12,533 nucleotides of DNA, from NCBI GenBank assembly GCA_900541565.1, contig UQKB01000034.1:1-12533 (forward strand). Direction: 5' to 3'. Under the pieces are notes generated by a model. It was given only the letters and a program-made list of their open reading frames with translations, did no database searches and was not told the DNA's origin. Position numbers and translations under genes: made by a program. Source of the stretch: an uncultured Oscillospiraceae bacterium. Its GTDB lineage: Bacteria > Bacillota > Clostridia > Oscillospirales > Acutalibacteraceae. Shown here one piece after another: positions 1-6,704 of this stretch. Within the stretch, counting starts at the first letter, position 1, and each line of letters begins with the position of its first letter.

Positions 1-26
1 AAATTGTTTTCTATAAATGATATTTA

Positions 27-35
27 TGATATAAT
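27..35 (+). promoter_or_regulatory. Extended -10 promoter of the amylase gene
   Basis: The sequence TGATATAAT is a perfect extended -10 element (TG-n-TATAAT). Only a weak -35 match (TTTTCT at 7-12, 17-nt spacer) is present, as is usual for extended -10 promoters. Transcription would start near 42 and give a leader of about 28 nt before the GTG start at 70. An inverted repeat ATAAAT-gat-ATTTAT (13-27) abuts and partly overlaps the element. No clear catabolite-response (cre) box is visible in the available upstream sequence. Confidence 0.6.
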
Positions 36-69
36 AAAAAAGCAATTTCTTATAATTGGAGGTATTAAT

Positions 70-2088
70 GTGCGAACAAAAAAATCGTTTGTGTGCCTTT
101 TGCTTTGCGCTGTTTTTATAGCGGGGTGTGTAGCATCCTCTGCTGTAACGGCCAGTGCACAGACAGGCGCCGCTGGGGAAAAGGATCCCGCAGATTTTTC
201 GTGGGATAACGCGACGGTTTATTTTCTGTTGACAGACCGCTTTGAAAACGGCGATCCAAGCAACGACCATGCGTATGGCAGAACACTCGATGCAGACGGC
301 CAACCGTTGGAAGGCTGGAATACGGCGGGGGCGACCTTCCATGGAGGGGACTTTGCAGGGATCACAAAAAAAATTGAGGAAGGTTATTTTACAGATCTTG
401 GTGTAAATGCAATTTGGCTGAGCGCGCCATATGAGCAAATCCACGGCTATTGCCAGGGCGACGACGGAGGTTCCTATGTCCATTATGCGTATCACGGCTA
501 CTACGCGCTCGATTATACGGAAACAGACAAAAATTTTGGGACGAAAGAAGAATTTCAAACGCTGGTAGATACGGCGCATGCACACGGGATCCGTATTATT
601 ATGGACGTTGTTATGAATCATCCCGGTTACAATACAGTGCAGGATATGGAAGAATTTGATTACGGAACGCTAAAAAATAATTATCAATCTTTATTTTATA
701 AGCTTGATGGAATCAGAAATTACCATAATTACATAGATTACAACACAAATGCATATGATTGGGCAAAATGGTGGGGATCAGACTGGATCCGTGTGGGTGC
801 GCCCGGTATTGCAGGCTATATATATTCATCCGGTGATCTGGAAGGAAGCCTGGAATCCCTGCCGGATTTTAAAACAGAATCTACAGAAAAGGTTGGGATT
901 CCGCCGCTTTTGGTAACAAAATGGTGGCAGGAGGGAACATACAGCGAAAAAATGGAAAAATACCCCTCTTCTGCCACGGTGTCGGATTATCTTGTCACAT
1001 GGCTTGCCGAATGGGTAGAGGAATTCGGTATCGACGGCTTCCGGTGTGACACGGCAAAGCACGTGGAGCTTGCTTCTTGGAAAAAGCTGAAAGAGGCTTG
1101 TACCCAGGCGCTTCGCACATGGAAGGACAATAACCCCGATAAAGCGCTGGATGATCTGGATTTCTGGATGACAGGCGAAAACTGGGGTCAGGGTGTAGAG
1201 GAGAACGCCTATTACACAGAAGGCGGGTTTGATTCCATGATTAACTTCAGCATTCAGCAGGGCGGCGGTCTGCCTGCCGTTGAAAATCTGGATGCACTTT
1301 ATACGTCTTACGCGCAAAGCATTCATACAAAGGAAAACTTTAATGTGTTAAGCTATCTGTCTTCTCACGACACAACGCTTAACAGACAAGATGCCATTTA
1401 TAACGGGTCGGCGTTTTTGCTGCTGCCGGGTGCCGTACAAATCTATTATGGCGACGAATCCAACCGTCCCTGGGTGCCAAGCTCGCAGGCCAAGGGGGAT
1501 CACAGGCTCAGGGGCGACATGAACTGGGACAGCTTGGACACAGACGCGCTTTCCCATTGGCAGAAGGTCGGTACGTTCCGCGACCGGCATATTGCAGTAG
1601 GGGCGGGTGCGCACACAAAGGTGGAAAGCTCCTCCGGCTATGCGTTTACAAGAAGTTATGAAGAAGATGGGGTCAGCGACAAAGTTGCCGCTTGTATTTC
1701 TGCACAGCCCCTTACAGACGTAACCATAGAGGTTTCCGGCATTTTTGCCGACGAAACGGTGCTTACAAATGCGTATACGGGTGCAAAATGCGTTGTGCAG
1801 GATGGAAAAGCCACTGTAAACAGCGGGGAGAAAGGAACCATTCTGTTAGAAGCACATCAGGCGGGCTCTTATACCTTGGGTGACGTAAACGAAAACGGGA
1901 ATATAGAAATTGAAGACGTACTCCTCATGCAAAGGCATATCGCTAAAACCGAAGTACTGACAGACACCGCTTTTTCTGCCGCAGATATCGATGCCAATGG
2001 AACGGTTACGGTTGAAGATACACTGCATCTGCAAAAGTATCTGGCAAAGCAAAAGGTGGATTTTGACATAGGTAAAATATACGCCTAA
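70..2088 (+). CDS. Secreted MalS-type alpha-amylase (GH13) with C-terminal type I dockerin
   Basis: An extracellular enzyme predicted to cut alpha-1,4 bonds in starch or maltodextrins (672 aa). The GTG start at 70 is chosen because GGAGG (58-62) lies 7 nt upstream; an in-frame TTG at 4 would precede the promoter. The N-terminus has positive charges, a hydrophobic core, an IAGC lipobox-like site (Cys20) and an alternative ASA signal-peptidase-I site, so anchoring by lipid or free secretion are both possible. GH13 motifs: MDVVMNH (178-184); GFRCDTAKH with nucleophile Asp327; TGEN with acid/base Glu370; SSHD with Asp434. The segments FHGGDF, PYEQIHGY, LSYLSSHDT and PGAVQIYYGDESNRP match what I know of E. 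coli MalS (periplasmic amylase, GH13_19). A beta-sandwich-like region follows, then a dockerin from about residue 605 with two calcium-loop repeats (DVNENGNIEIED and DIDANGTVTVED). The dockerin implies docking to a cohesin scaffold, an amylosome-like arrangement. No starch-binding module was recognised. Confidence 0.93.
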   Translation: MRTKKSFVCLLLCAVFIAGCVASSAVTASAQTGAAGEKDPADFSWDNATVYFLLTDRFENGDPSNDHAYGRTLDADGQPLEGWNTAGATFHGGDFAGITKKIEEGYFTDLGVNAIWLSAPYEQIHGYCQGDDGGSYVHYAYHGYYALDYTETDKNFGTKEEFQTLVDTAHAHGIRIIMDVVMNHPGYNTVQDMEEFDYGTLKNNYQSLFYKLDGIRNYHNYIDYNTNAYDWAKWWGSDWIRVGAPGIAGYIYSSGDLEGSLESLPDFKTESTEKVGIPPLLVTKWWQEGTYSEKMEKYPSSATVSDYLVTWLAEWVEEFGIDGFRCDTAKHVELASWKKLKEACTQALRTWKDNNPDKALDDLDFWMTGENWGQGVEENAYYTEGGFDSMINFSIQQGGGLPAVENLDALYTSYAQSIHTKENFNVLSYLSSHDTTLNRQDAIYNGSAFLLLPGAVQIYYGDESNRPWVPSSQAKGDHRLRGDMNWDSLDTDALSHWQKVGTFRDRHIAVGAGAHTKVESSSGYAFTRSYEEDGVSDKVAACISAQPLTDVTIEVSGIFADETVLTNAYTGAKCVVQDGKATVNSGEKGTILLEAHQAGSYTLGDVNENGNIEIEDVLLMQRHIAKTEVLTDTAFSAADIDANGTVTVEDTLHLQKYLAKQKVDFDIGKIYA

Positions 2089-2112
2089 CCCTCACTTCTT
2101 AATATATGAATC

Positions 2113-2153
2113 GCACAAAGGCCGCGCTCTGTTTACAGGCGCGGCCTTTGTGC
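2113..2153 (+). terminator. Hairpin downstream of the amylase gene
   Basis: A perfect 15-bp stem (GCACAAAGGCCGCGC at 2113-2127 paired with 2139-2153) with an 11-nt loop, 24 nt after the amylase stop codon. The GC-rich core is followed by CTTTGTG rather than a long U-run, so it may be an imperfect terminator or work together with the next two hairpins. The AAAG/CTTT ends could let it act in both directions. Confidence 0.6.
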
Positions 2154-2154
2154 A

Positions 2155-2187
2155 TAAAAAACGGCTCCCCAAAATAGCGGGAGCCGT
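2155..2187 (-). terminator. Intrinsic terminator of the HPr-like gene
   Basis: Read on the minus strand, the stem ACGGCTCCC (2187-2179) / GGGAGCCGT (2169-2161) is directly followed by six U residues (2160-2155). This is a standard Rho-independent terminator, 57 nt beyond the stop codon of the HPr-like gene. Confidence 0.75.
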
Positions 2188-2192
2188 TCAAT

Positions 2193-2221
2193 GCCGCTTG
2201 ACATTTTACCAGGCGGCTTTT
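2193..2221 (+). terminator. Possible plus-strand terminator hairpin
   Basis: GCCGCTTG (2193-2200) pairs with CAGGCGGC (2210-2217), including one T-G pair, around a 9-nt loop, and is followed by TTTT. It points in the amylase direction and could be a second terminator for transcripts that pass the 2113-2153 hairpin, protecting the convergent gene. Confidence 0.45.
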
Positions 2222-2243
2222 ATACTCTTATATGGTTTCGTTT

Positions 2244-2486
2244 TTATTTTGTATCGTTTGTCTGAAAAGGGGCAATATCCGTTATAAACTCTGAAGGCAC
2301 CGTTCCCTCTGCTTCAAGGATAATAGGTTTTGTCTTGTCCAGGCTAATGATACCCATAATGGAATGTGCGTCAATAACATAATGGTCGCACTTGAGTCGT
2401 ATCACATGACTGGAATACTTTCCGGAAATATTTACAAACTTTTTTGCGGCTTCTAGATCAGGAATTGCAATTGTGGTTGAATACAT
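2244..2486 (-). CDS. HPr-like protein lacking the phosphoacceptor histidine
   Basis: An 80-residue protein of the PTS HPr fold. The match is the motif SIMGIISLD (Ser42 to Asp50), equivalent to the HPr region around regulatory Ser46, followed by an ILEAEG strand. The active-site motif GLHARP of true HPr is absent: the aligned stretch is IPDLEAAKKF, with no histidine, so it cannot be a normal phosphocarrier to PTS enzymes. Such degenerate HPr paralogues are known in Clostridia; a regulatory role (for example Ser phosphorylation by HPr kinase) is inference. Start: ATG at 2486 has GGGGG 8 nt upstream; ATG at 2492 is only 2 nt from it, and a TTG at 2501 lies upstream of the Shine-Dalgarno site. 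It is a single-gene unit with its own promoter and terminator. Confidence 0.8.
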   Translation of the reverse strand: MYSTTIAIPDLEAAKKFVNISGKYSSHVIRLKCDHYVIDAHSIMGIISLDKTKPIILEAEGTVPSEFITDIAPFQTNDTK

Positions 2487-2520
2487 TTCCATTTCCCCCA
2501 ATATATTAAAATTCGTCTAT

Positions 2521-2549
2521 AATATACCACTTTTAAACGCCAATATCAA
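2521..2549 (-). promoter_or_regulatory. Sigma-A-type promoter of the HPr-like gene
   Basis: On the minus strand TTGATA (2549-2544) and TATATT (2526-2521) are separated by exactly 17 nt. Each box differs from consensus at one position. The start of transcription would be near 2514, about 28 nt before the ATG at 2486. Confidence 0.75.
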
Positions 2550-2557
2550 TTGAATAT

Positions 2558-2586
2558 TCGACAAAAATGCAATTCAGTAACATATT
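2558..2586 (+). promoter_or_regulatory. mtaB: Possible promoter of mtaB
   Basis: TCGACA (one mismatch to TTGACA), a 17-nt spacer and CATATT (two mismatches to TATAAT) face mtaB. TATTAT at 2583 with a 19-nt spacer is an alternative -10. The leader would be about 90 nt. The assignment is weak; the interval is AT-rich and offers other partial matches. Confidence 0.3.
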
Positions 2587-2682
2587 ATGCGTTATTTTCA
2601 ACATTGCCATTCATATTTTGTTCATCATTCCAACCTCAAAATGGGAAAAATGATTGTGTAAGGCGAAAAAGGGAGTAGCTTA

Positions 2683-3984
2683 ATGACTTTTTGTATCGTA
2701 ACGCTTGGCTGTAAGGTGAACCAATACGAATCACAGGTCATGCATGAAACACTTGTAGGCGCGGGCTTTACGCCGGCGCCTTTTACAGAAAAACCGGAAA
2801 TTTGCATCCTCAATTCCTGCACGGTTACCTCTGTCAGCGACAATAAGGCTTATAAATGGCTGCGCAGAATACGCAGAGAAAATCCAAATGCCATTATCGT
2901 GCTAACCGGCTGCCTGCCGCAGGCCTTTCCACAGGAGCATACGCGCTTTTTGCAGGCTGATATTGTCTTGGGGAACAAATGCAGAGGCGATTTGCTGCGC
3001 TGTATTGCACAGTTTTTAGAAACACGGGAAAAAGTATACAGGGTTGTCCCACATGATAACGGCGCGCAATTTGAAGCGATGACGATCCATGCCTTTGACG
3101 GACGGACAAGGGCTTTTGTAAAAATAGAAGACGGTTGCAATCGGTTTTGCTCCTACTGCATCATCCCATATGCAAGAGGAGGGGTGCGTTCAAAGGCACT
3201 GGAAGACATAAAGCAGGAGATTACATATTTGGCGCAAAAAGGCTATAAGGAAGTAGTGCTGGTCGGGATTAACCTGTCTGCTTATGGGCAGGATCTGGGG
3301 CTAAATCTGGCCGATGCAATTGAGACGGCCTGTTCTGTAAATGGGATTTGCCGCGTGCGACTGGGCTCGCTTGAACCGGAGCGGATGGATGAAGCGACAA
3401 TTGCGCGCCTTTCCGGCCAGAAAAAGCTTTGCCCGCAGTTTCACCTTTCCCTGCAAAGCGGCTGTGATGCAACGTTGCGCCGTATGAACCGCCATTATAA
3501 TGCACAGGCATATTTTACCATTGTGCAAAATCTGCGGCGTGCCTTTGCAAATTCTGCGATCACAACGGATGTAATGGTTGGCTTTCCTGGGGAAACGCAG
3601 GAGGAATTTGAACAGTCCTGCGCTTTTGTAAAAAAAGTCGGCTTTGCGAAAGTACATGTTTTTTCTTACTCACGCCGCCCGGGGACGGTGGCGGATCAAG
3701 CCCCCGGACAGGTTGAAGCATCGGTCCGGGAGCAGCGTGCCAAAACCATGCTGCAGCTTGCACAGCAGGCCAGGCAGGCGTTTCTTTCAACGCAAACGGG
3801 CCGCTGCGAAGAGGTTTTATTTGAAACACGCAGCCGCGACGGGGCCTGCCAGGGATATACCAAAAACTATACCCCAGTTCAGGTTCGCTACGCAAACGAT
3901 CTTTCCGGCCGGTTGCAAATGGTAAAGCTGACCGCATACAGCCGGGAAAGCTGCCAGGGTGTCTTGCTTGAACCGCTTAAATAA
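2683..3984 (+). CDS. mtaB: tRNA (t6A37) methylthiotransferase MtaB
   Basis: A radical-SAM methylthiotransferase that converts t6A37 to ms2t6A in tRNAs reading ANN codons; acts in the cytosol with two 4Fe-4S clusters. Three N-terminal cysteines of the MTTase domain are present (Cys10 in TLGCKVNQ, Cys46 in NSCTVT, Cys77 in TGCLPQ). The radical-SAM motif is CNRFCSYC (Cys142, Cys146, Cys149). A C-terminal TRAM-like RNA-binding segment spans about residues 370-430. At 433 aa it is close to the usual size of the family. The CKVNQYES and NSCTVT signatures favour MtaB over MiaB (i6A substrate) or RimO (ribosomal protein S12). Start: ATG at 2683 with GGGAG (2671-2675) 7 nt upstream. The stop codon overlaps the 3' end of the convergent glycosyl hydrolase-like gene by 8 bp, with no terminator visible between them. 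Confidence 0.92.
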   Translation: MTFCIVTLGCKVNQYESQVMHETLVGAGFTPAPFTEKPEICILNSCTVTSVSDNKAYKWLRRIRRENPNAIIVLTGCLPQAFPQEHTRFLQADIVLGNKCRGDLLRCIAQFLETREKVYRVVPHDNGAQFEAMTIHAFDGRTRAFVKIEDGCNRFCSYCIIPYARGGVRSKALEDIKQEITYLAQKGYKEVVLVGINLSAYGQDLGLNLADAIETACSVNGICRVRLGSLEPERMDEATIARLSGQKKLCPQFHLSLQSGCDATLRRMNRHYNAQAYFTIVQNLRRAFANSAITTDVMVGFPGETQEEFEQSCAFVKKVGFAKVHVFSYSRRPGTVADQAPGQVEASVREQRAKTMLQLAQQARQAFLSTQTGRCEEVLFETRSRDGACQGYTKNYTPVQVRYANDLSGRLQMVKLTAYSRESCQGVLLEPLK

Positions 3985-5260
3985 CTTTCATCACGTTTTC
4001 AATTTCTTCTTTTGTCTGGTCGTTTACCAGATAGTCATACGCATAAAGCATAAATCCGTCGGCCCCTAGGTTTCTGCCATATTCAATTTGCTGCTTTAAA
4101 ATGTCGTTAGAGCCTTCCCAGGTGCCTTCGTCGGCATCGCTGCCCGCTTTGTAAACAGCCAGCCCAATATAAAGCTTTACATTTGAGTTGCTCGTCAGTT
4201 CGCGCCATTGCTGTGCCGTTTGGTCATAGGGCAAAAGCGCATGGTCAAAGCTTACATAAATCTGCGGGCACAGGTAATCCACATACCCCTGTATGCTGCC
4301 CCAGTCATAAACGTCGGCCCCCATTCCCAGATCGTTTTCTATGTTCCCCTGCGGTGAAACGCCAAATACTACCTGGTCGGTCAACGCATGAATTCTGTTA
4401 TATACACCCGCAATCAGGCTGCTGATGTTGGCGGTACGCCAGGCAGTCAGTGTAAGCGGTGTGGCGTTTTCATCCAGGCTTTCCCTATACGCCTGATAGG
4501 AGGCTTTGTCATATTCTGCATCGCTGGTTGGGTAAAAATAGTCGTCAAAGTGTATGCCGTCTACAGCGTAGTTTCGTATAAGCTCTTCGATAGAATCGAT
4601 AATATACCTGCGTGCGCCGGCGCTGGCCGGGTTCAGATAGATATCTCCATCCCAGGAAAGCGTCCAGTCGTCGTTTGTTTTATCATCATCGTTTTTCCAA
4701 AGGTTATGTGGATTGTCCGCAGAAAGCTTTTGCGGCGTTTGGCTAACTTTCATTCGCAGCGGGTTAATCCACGCGTGAAATTCCAAACCTGCCGCATGCG
4801 CCGTATCGATCATATATTCCAATGGATCATATCCGGGGTCTTTGCCCTGCGTGCCTGTTAAAATGTGCGACCATGGATAATATTCGCTTGGATATAATGC
4901 ATCGCCGTAGGGGCGAACGTGTACGATCAATGTGTTCATATTGTGCTCTTTTGAGGTTTTTACAATTTCGTCAAACTTTTTTTCAAAGGCTTCCTTTGTT
5001 CCTTCGTCTTCCACACTCAACGACATAAACGGGACCCACACGGCCATCATTTCACCCTCATGCTGCAAATATGTACCGTGCTTGGGCGTTACCTTTTCGT
5101 TGGAAAGTGTGTTGTTTACGTTGACCGCCTGGGCGTTTTGCGGTGTTTCACTTTGCTGTGCGGGTGCGTTGTGTAATAAAATACACGAAGCTCCAACGGC
5201 GCATGCAAGTAAAACAATTGCAAGTGTAAGCGGCGTATATTTGCGCTTTTTCAGTTTCAT
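3977..5260 (-). CDS. Exported family-10-like glycosyl hydrolase (GHL10 / DUF187)
   Basis: A 427-residue exported protein of the GHL10 family (PF02638), a TIM-barrel group that includes E. coli DigH, reported to cleave stripped peptidoglycan glycan chains. The N-terminus MKLKKRKYTPLTLAIVLLAC is a signal peptide or membrane anchor; APA-QQ is a possible cleavage site, and the nearby Cys does not fit a good lipobox. Family signatures in order: MMAVWVPF, IVHVRPYGDALYPS, GLEFHAWINPLR, DGIHFDDYFYP (Asp229, Asp230), VFGVSPQGN, YLCPQIYVSF and GFMLYAYDYL. Start: ATG at 5260 has GGAAAGGAA about 10 nt upstream; in-frame ATGs at 5290 and 5311 lack a good ribosome site and would put a charged tail before the signal. 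A cell-wall or extracellular polysaccharide substrate is likely; which one cannot be told from sequence. It is divergent from the DUF1294 gene and convergent with mtaB. Confidence 0.85.
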   Translation of the reverse strand: MKLKKRKYTPLTLAIVLLACAVGASCILLHNAPAQQSETPQNAQAVNVNNTLSNEKVTPKHGTYLQHEGEMMAVWVPFMSLSVEDEGTKEAFEKKFDEIVKTSKEHNMNTLIVHVRPYGDALYPSEYYPWSHILTGTQGKDPGYDPLEYMIDTAHAAGLEFHAWINPLRMKVSQTPQKLSADNPHNLWKNDDDKTNDDWTLSWDGDIYLNPASAGARRYIIDSIEELIRNYAVDGIHFDDYFYPTSDAEYDKASYQAYRESLDENATPLTLTAWRTANISSLIAGVYNRIHALTDQVVFGVSPQGNIENDLGMGADVYDWGSIQGYVDYLCPQIYVSFDHALLPYDQTAQQWRELTSNSNVKLYIGLAVYKAGSDADEGTWEGSNDILKQQIEYGRNLGADGFMLYAYDYLVNDQTKEEIENVMKVI

Positions 5261-5354
5261 AAATCTTTTCGTTCCTTTCCGTACTGCCATTTTCCGTTTT
5301 GTCTGTAACATGCAGATGAAGTTATTGGTAAAAAGGATGGCTCTACCCTATATG

Positions 5355-5360
5355 TATAAT
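5355..5360 (+). promoter_or_regulatory. Possible -10 box upstream of the DUF1294-RluA pair
   Basis: A perfect TATAAT lies 40 nt before the chosen start at 5401. No good -35 box sits 16-18 nt upstream; TTGGTA at 5326-5331 is too far away (23 nt). The 5261-5400 interval separates two divergent genes and holds nothing else I can identify. Confidence 0.35.
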
Positions 5361-5400
5361 GAGGACAAGTGAAAATTATGTGAAAGGCGGGCAATTTCCC

Positions 5401-5694
5401 ATGCCGCAAATTCCATGGTACAGTTTACTTTTTCTGTTTTATTTGCTATTTGTAAATCTGTTTGCAGTGGTAATAACGGTGCTCGACAAGCACAGGTCTC
5501 GCTGTGGTAAGTGGCGTATAAAAGAAAAAACGCTGTTGCTTACGGCTCTATTTGGCGGAAGTCTGGGCATGTATATCTGCATGCTTATCGTACGCCACAA
5601 GACAAAAAAGTCAAAGTTTATGCTGGGGCTGCCGCTGATTATGCTGCTACAGACAGTTTTCATTCTAAGTATATGGTGGGCGGTGGCACGCTAA
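5401..5694 (+). CDS. DUF1294 family small membrane protein
   Basis: A 97-residue protein with three predicted membrane segments (about residues 7-28, 44-62 and 73-93). The pattern between them, DKHRSR..KWRI.EKTLL..ALFGGSLG then RHKTKKSKF..GLP, is the DUF1294 signature. The function of the family is not known to me. Start: ATG at 5401 has AAAGGCGGG ending 9 nt upstream. In-frame ATG at 5359 overlaps the TATAAT box, and GTG at 5380 is 14 nt from a GAGGA, so both are less likely. The stop codon is 13 nt from the following pseudouridine synthase start, so the two genes are probably co-transcribed. Confidence 0.8.
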   Translation: MPQIPWYSLLFLFYLLFVNLFAVVITVLDKHRSRCGKWRIKEKTLLLTALFGGSLGMYICMLIVRHKTKKSKFMLGLPLIMLLQTVFILSIWWAVAR

Positions 5695-5707
5695 TGGAGG
5701 GCGTATG

Positions 5708-6616
5708 ATGCAAAGCCGGGAAAAACAGATTGTTTTTACAGTGCCGGAAAGCTTTGACGGCGTTATGCTTAAAACCTTTTTAAAGGGCCGCTGCCATATC
5801 TCCGCACGCCTGTTGGCTGCATTGAAGAATAAGGAAAATGGTCTTACCAGCAACGGAAAAAGGCTGCGGACCATCGACAGGGTAGAGGTGGGGCAAGCAA
5901 TTACGCTTACTTTGCCAAAAGAACAAAATACAGTTGAGCCGGTTTCTTTACCTTTGCATATTCTTTACGAAGACGCATATCTGCTTTTGCTTGATAAGCC
6001 ACCTGGTATGCCCGTACACCCCACCTCGTGCGGCCATACGCACGACACCCTTGCAAATGCCTGCAGCGCTTATATGCGCCAAAAAGGTGAAAGCTATAAA
6101 ATTCGTCCCGTCAATCGGTTGGATAAAGATACAAGCGGGCTTGTTCTGGTAGCAAAAGACGCCTTTTGCGCATATGCGTTGGCGCAGCGGGTGGAAAAGA
6201 GCTATCTGGCCGTGGCACAAGGCGTTTTAAACGGCAGCGCGACGATAGACAGCTGCATCCGTATAAAGCCGGGGCATACCATCCAGCGCGAAACAACCCC
6301 GGACGGGCAGCATGCCATAACGCACTATACGGCGCTTGCGCATAAGCAGGGCCATACGCTGCTTGTATTGCGGCTTGAAACAGGTCGAACGCACCAGATC
6401 CGTGTGCATATGGCCTCTATAGGCCATCCCCTTGCCGGGGACGATCTATATGGAGGAAATCTTACCTATATCGGGCGGCAGGCGCTGCATTGCAACACCA
6501 TGGCCTTTGTTCACCCTGTTACACAGCAGGTATGCAGCTTTGCATCACCTGTCCCGCATGATATGCAGTTTATAGCTTTTTCCGCTTTTAGACAGGGAAA
6601 AGAAAGCCTGGGCTGA
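5708..6616 (+). CDS. RluA-family 23S rRNA/tRNA pseudouridine synthase
   Basis: Isomerises uridine to pseudouridine in structured RNA, most likely in 23S rRNA as RluD-like enzymes do; the exact site cannot be read from the sequence. An N-terminal S4-like RNA-binding region (about residues 15-75) precedes the catalytic domain. The catalytic motif is NRLDKDTSG with Asp139; other family blocks are LLLLDKPPGMPVHP and the C-terminal GRTHQIRVHMASIGHPLAGDDLYGG-type segment. Length 302 aa is usual for the family. Start: ATG at 5708 is 6 nt after GGAGGG (5696-5701); an adjacent ATG at 5705 would be only 3 nt away and adds one Met. It follows the DUF1294 gene closely. No strong terminator is seen before the ilvE promoter. 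Confidence 0.92.
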   Translation: MQSREKQIVFTVPESFDGVMLKTFLKGRCHISARLLAALKNKENGLTSNGKRLRTIDRVEVGQAITLTLPKEQNTVEPVSLPLHILYEDAYLLLLDKPPGMPVHPTSCGHTHDTLANACSAYMRQKGESYKIRPVNRLDKDTSGLVLVAKDAFCAYALAQRVEKSYLAVAQGVLNGSATIDSCIRIKPGHTIQRETTPDGQHAITHYTALAHKQGHTLLVLRLETGRTHQIRVHMASIGHPLAGDDLYGGNLTYIGRQALHCNTMAFVHPVTQQVCSFASPVPHDMQFIAFSAFRQGKESLG

Positions 6617-6618
6617 TA

Positions 6619-6652
6619 TTTTTGCAGTTTCTCTGTATCAATATTGCAAAAA
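6619..6652. repeat. Inverted repeat overlapping the ilvE -35 box
   Basis: TTTTTGCA (6619-6626) and TGCAAAAA (6645-6652) are perfect 8-nt inverted arms with an 18-nt gap. A second pairing, GCAGTTT (6624-6630) with AAACTGC (6650-6656), uses overlapping bases. The right arms cover the -35 box of the ilvE promoter. It could be an operator or a weak terminator for the preceding gene; no U-run follows. Confidence 0.35.
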
Positions 6653-6672
6653 CTGCCTCTTTGTGGTAAAAT
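6644..6672 (+). promoter_or_regulatory. ilvE: Sigma-A-type promoter of ilvE
   Basis: TTGCAA (6644-6649), a 17-nt spacer and TAAAAT (6667-6672, one mismatch) lie 32 nt upstream of the ilvE start. The leader would be about 26 nt, too short for a T-box or attenuator. Confidence 0.65.
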
Positions 6673-6704
6673 ACAGATAATTTACAAGAGAGAAGGAAAA
6701 AACA

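Noticed and set aside
4..69. In-frame TTG start at 4 that would extend the amylase by 22 residues
   Set aside because: It lies upstream of the extended -10 box (27-35) and has no ribosome site; GTG at 70 has GGAGG at the right distance and begins a clear signal peptide.
826..1326. Minus-strand open frame of 166 codons inside the amylase
   Set aside because: Antisense to a well-conserved GH13 region, no family features and no ribosome site; a shadow frame.
3560..3937. Minus-strand open frame of 125 codons inside mtaB
   Set aside because: Antisense to the conserved MtaB C-terminal half; composition looks like random translation.
4388..5372. Several plus-strand frames of 68-157 codons opposite the GHL10 gene
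   Set aside because: The opposite strand carries a complete family signature; these are shadows without start signals.
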